NCBI GenBank assembly: GCA_937915075.1
Contig: CALDMA010000150.1
Span: 1 to 5,307, forward strand
Length of the DNA: 5,307 nt
Direction of reading: 5' to 3'
Source of the DNA: an uncultured Oscillospiraceae bacterium
GTDB lineage: Bacteria; Bacillota; Clostridia; Oscillospirales; Oscillospiraceae
Notes under the pieces: model-generated
Databases searched by the model: none
Told to the model about the DNA's origin: nothing
Seen by the model: the letters and a program-made list of their open reading frames with translations, nothing else
Position numbers and translations under genes: made by a program
Shown here: one piece after another, positions 4,886-5,307 of the stretch
Layout: each line of letters begins with the position of its first letter
Numbering within the stretch: position 1 is the first letter of the stretch

Positions 4886-5048
4886 GCTGGAGGTCATTGA
4901 GGCGCTGTGCTGCCTTGTAGAACGCGCCGTGGCCGTGATACGAGACGAACAGACGAAGGAAGCGCTGCTGCGGGAGCTGGACGCTGCCACAGGGGCGGAG
5001 GACATGACGGAAGCGCCCGGAGAGGGCGCGGAAAGGAGCGAGACATGA
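4878..5048 (+). CDS. Small acidic helical protein upstream of the holin, unknown function
   Basis: This 56-residue ORF starts at ATG 4878 (GGAG at 4867-4870, 7 bases upstream), overlaps the previous gene by 8 bases and ends at TGA 5046-5048, overlapping the holin start by ATGA. Residues 1-38 are probably one or two amphipathic helices (MHELEVIEALCCLVERAVAV, then DEQTKEALLRELDA). The tail is acidic and flexible. It carries the SD of the holin inside its last codons. Short helical ORFs between tail and holin genes are usual in Firmicutes phages. The tight coupling argues that it is real; I do not recognise a family. Confidence 0.65.
   Translation: MHELEVIEALCCLVERAVAVIRDEQTKEALLRELDAATGAEDMTEAPGEGAERSET
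5032..5038 (+). promoter_or_regulatory. Ribosome binding site of the holin gene
   Basis: AAAGGAG with a 6-base spacer to ATG 5045 supports that start over the in-frame ATG at 5057. Confidence 0.65.
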
Positions 5049-5307
5049 AAGAGACTATGAACCCCATTTCTGCGGTGATCGCCGCCGCGCTGGGCGTGCT
5101 GAGCGCCTACATGGTGCAGCTGTTTATCCCCCTTATCGTGCTGGTGGCCGCCATGGTGGTGGACTACGGCACAGGGATGGCCAAGGCGTGGTCCGCAGGT
5201 GAGCTGTGCAGCCGGACCGGCATCAAGGGCATCCTCAAGAAGGTGGGATACCTGGTGATCGTGCTGGTGGCCATGGGCGCGGACTATCTGCTGCGCTACG
5301 GCATGGA
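5045..5307 (+). CDS. Phage holin, Phage_holin_4_1 / TcdE-like family (3' end outside window)
   Basis: The first 87 residues are visible and the frame runs off the right edge. Hydrophobic segments at about 8-24 (ISAVIAAALGVLSAYMV), 26-39 (LFIPLIVLVAAMVV) and 67-83 (VGYLVIVLVAMGADYLL) are membrane spans. Between them lies the family pattern DYGTGMAKAW (40-49), then the SRTGIKGILKK loop (56-66). This matches the holin family of Firmicutes phages that includes toxin-secretion TcdE-type proteins, usually about 120-150 residues. The protein makes timed lesions in the host membrane so that the endolysin can reach the wall. An amidase or other endolysin gene is the expected next neighbour outside the window. 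Its place directly after the adsorption and DGR genes marks the end of the tail module and the start of the lysis module. Confidence 0.9.
   Translation, partial: MKETMNPISAVIAAALGVLSAYMVQLFIPLIVLVAAMVVDYGTGMAKAWSAGELCSRTGIKGILKKVGYLVIVLVAMGADYLLRYGM

Noticed and set aside
3755..5005. 416-codon open frame on the minus strand
   Set aside because: It lies antisense to three tightly coupled + strand genes with good SD sites. Its length reflects few stop codons in GC-rich DNA.

Overview
The window is a stretch of a tailed bacteriophage or prophage, with all genes on the + strand in a late (tail/lysis) transcription unit. DNA is strongly GC-rich, Shine-Dalgarno sites are strong (repeated AAAGGAG, often preceded by GCG), genes are tightly packed with ATGA overlaps, and the holin resembles those of Gram-positive hosts. 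Together these suggest a high-GC Clostridia host, probably a gut Oscillospirales-type bacterium. The host assignment is inference; the phage setting is well supported.

The centrepiece is a complete diversity-generating retroelement (DGR) in the same order as the Bordetella phage BPP-1 cassette: variable target gene (675-1685, variable repeat VR at 1553-1676), Avd-like accessory gene (1758-2261), non-coding template repeat TR (2311-2434) inside a 453-base structured RNA region, and a DGR-type reverse transcriptase (2715-3836). Aligning VR to TR base by base without gaps gives 15 mismatches over 124 positions. All 15 fall on adenines of the TR (7 A to G, 6 A to T, 2 A to C), and no G, C or T of the template differs. 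Eleven of the twelve AAY (Asn) codons of the template are changed in the target. The reverse transcriptase carries the DGR signature LGMEQSQ in place of the usual QGxxxSP, plus YMDD. Two tandem hairpins, one a 9-bp stem with a GAAA loop, follow the VR where DGR target-recognition hairpins are expected.

Region by region: 2-670 is the 3' end of a collagen-like tail fibre gene; 675-1685 is the DGR-diversified receptor-binding-type protein with a DUF6273/C-type-lectin-like C-terminus; 1758-2261 is the Avd-like helical protein; 2262-2714 holds the TR and spacer RNA; 2715-3836 is the reverse transcriptase; 3833-4234 is an unknown small phage protein coupled to it; 4238-4885 is a structural-type protein with two CBM5/12-like carbohydrate-binding modules; 4878-5048 is a small unknown ORF; 5045 to the window end is a phage holin cut off by the edge.

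Working model: the fibre, the variable protein and probably the CBM protein form or decorate the host-adsorption apparatus. The reverse transcriptase with Avd copies the TR RNA with errors at adenines, and the cDNA replaces the VR, so the phage can change its binding surface. Tyrosine and serine dominate the present variable positions.
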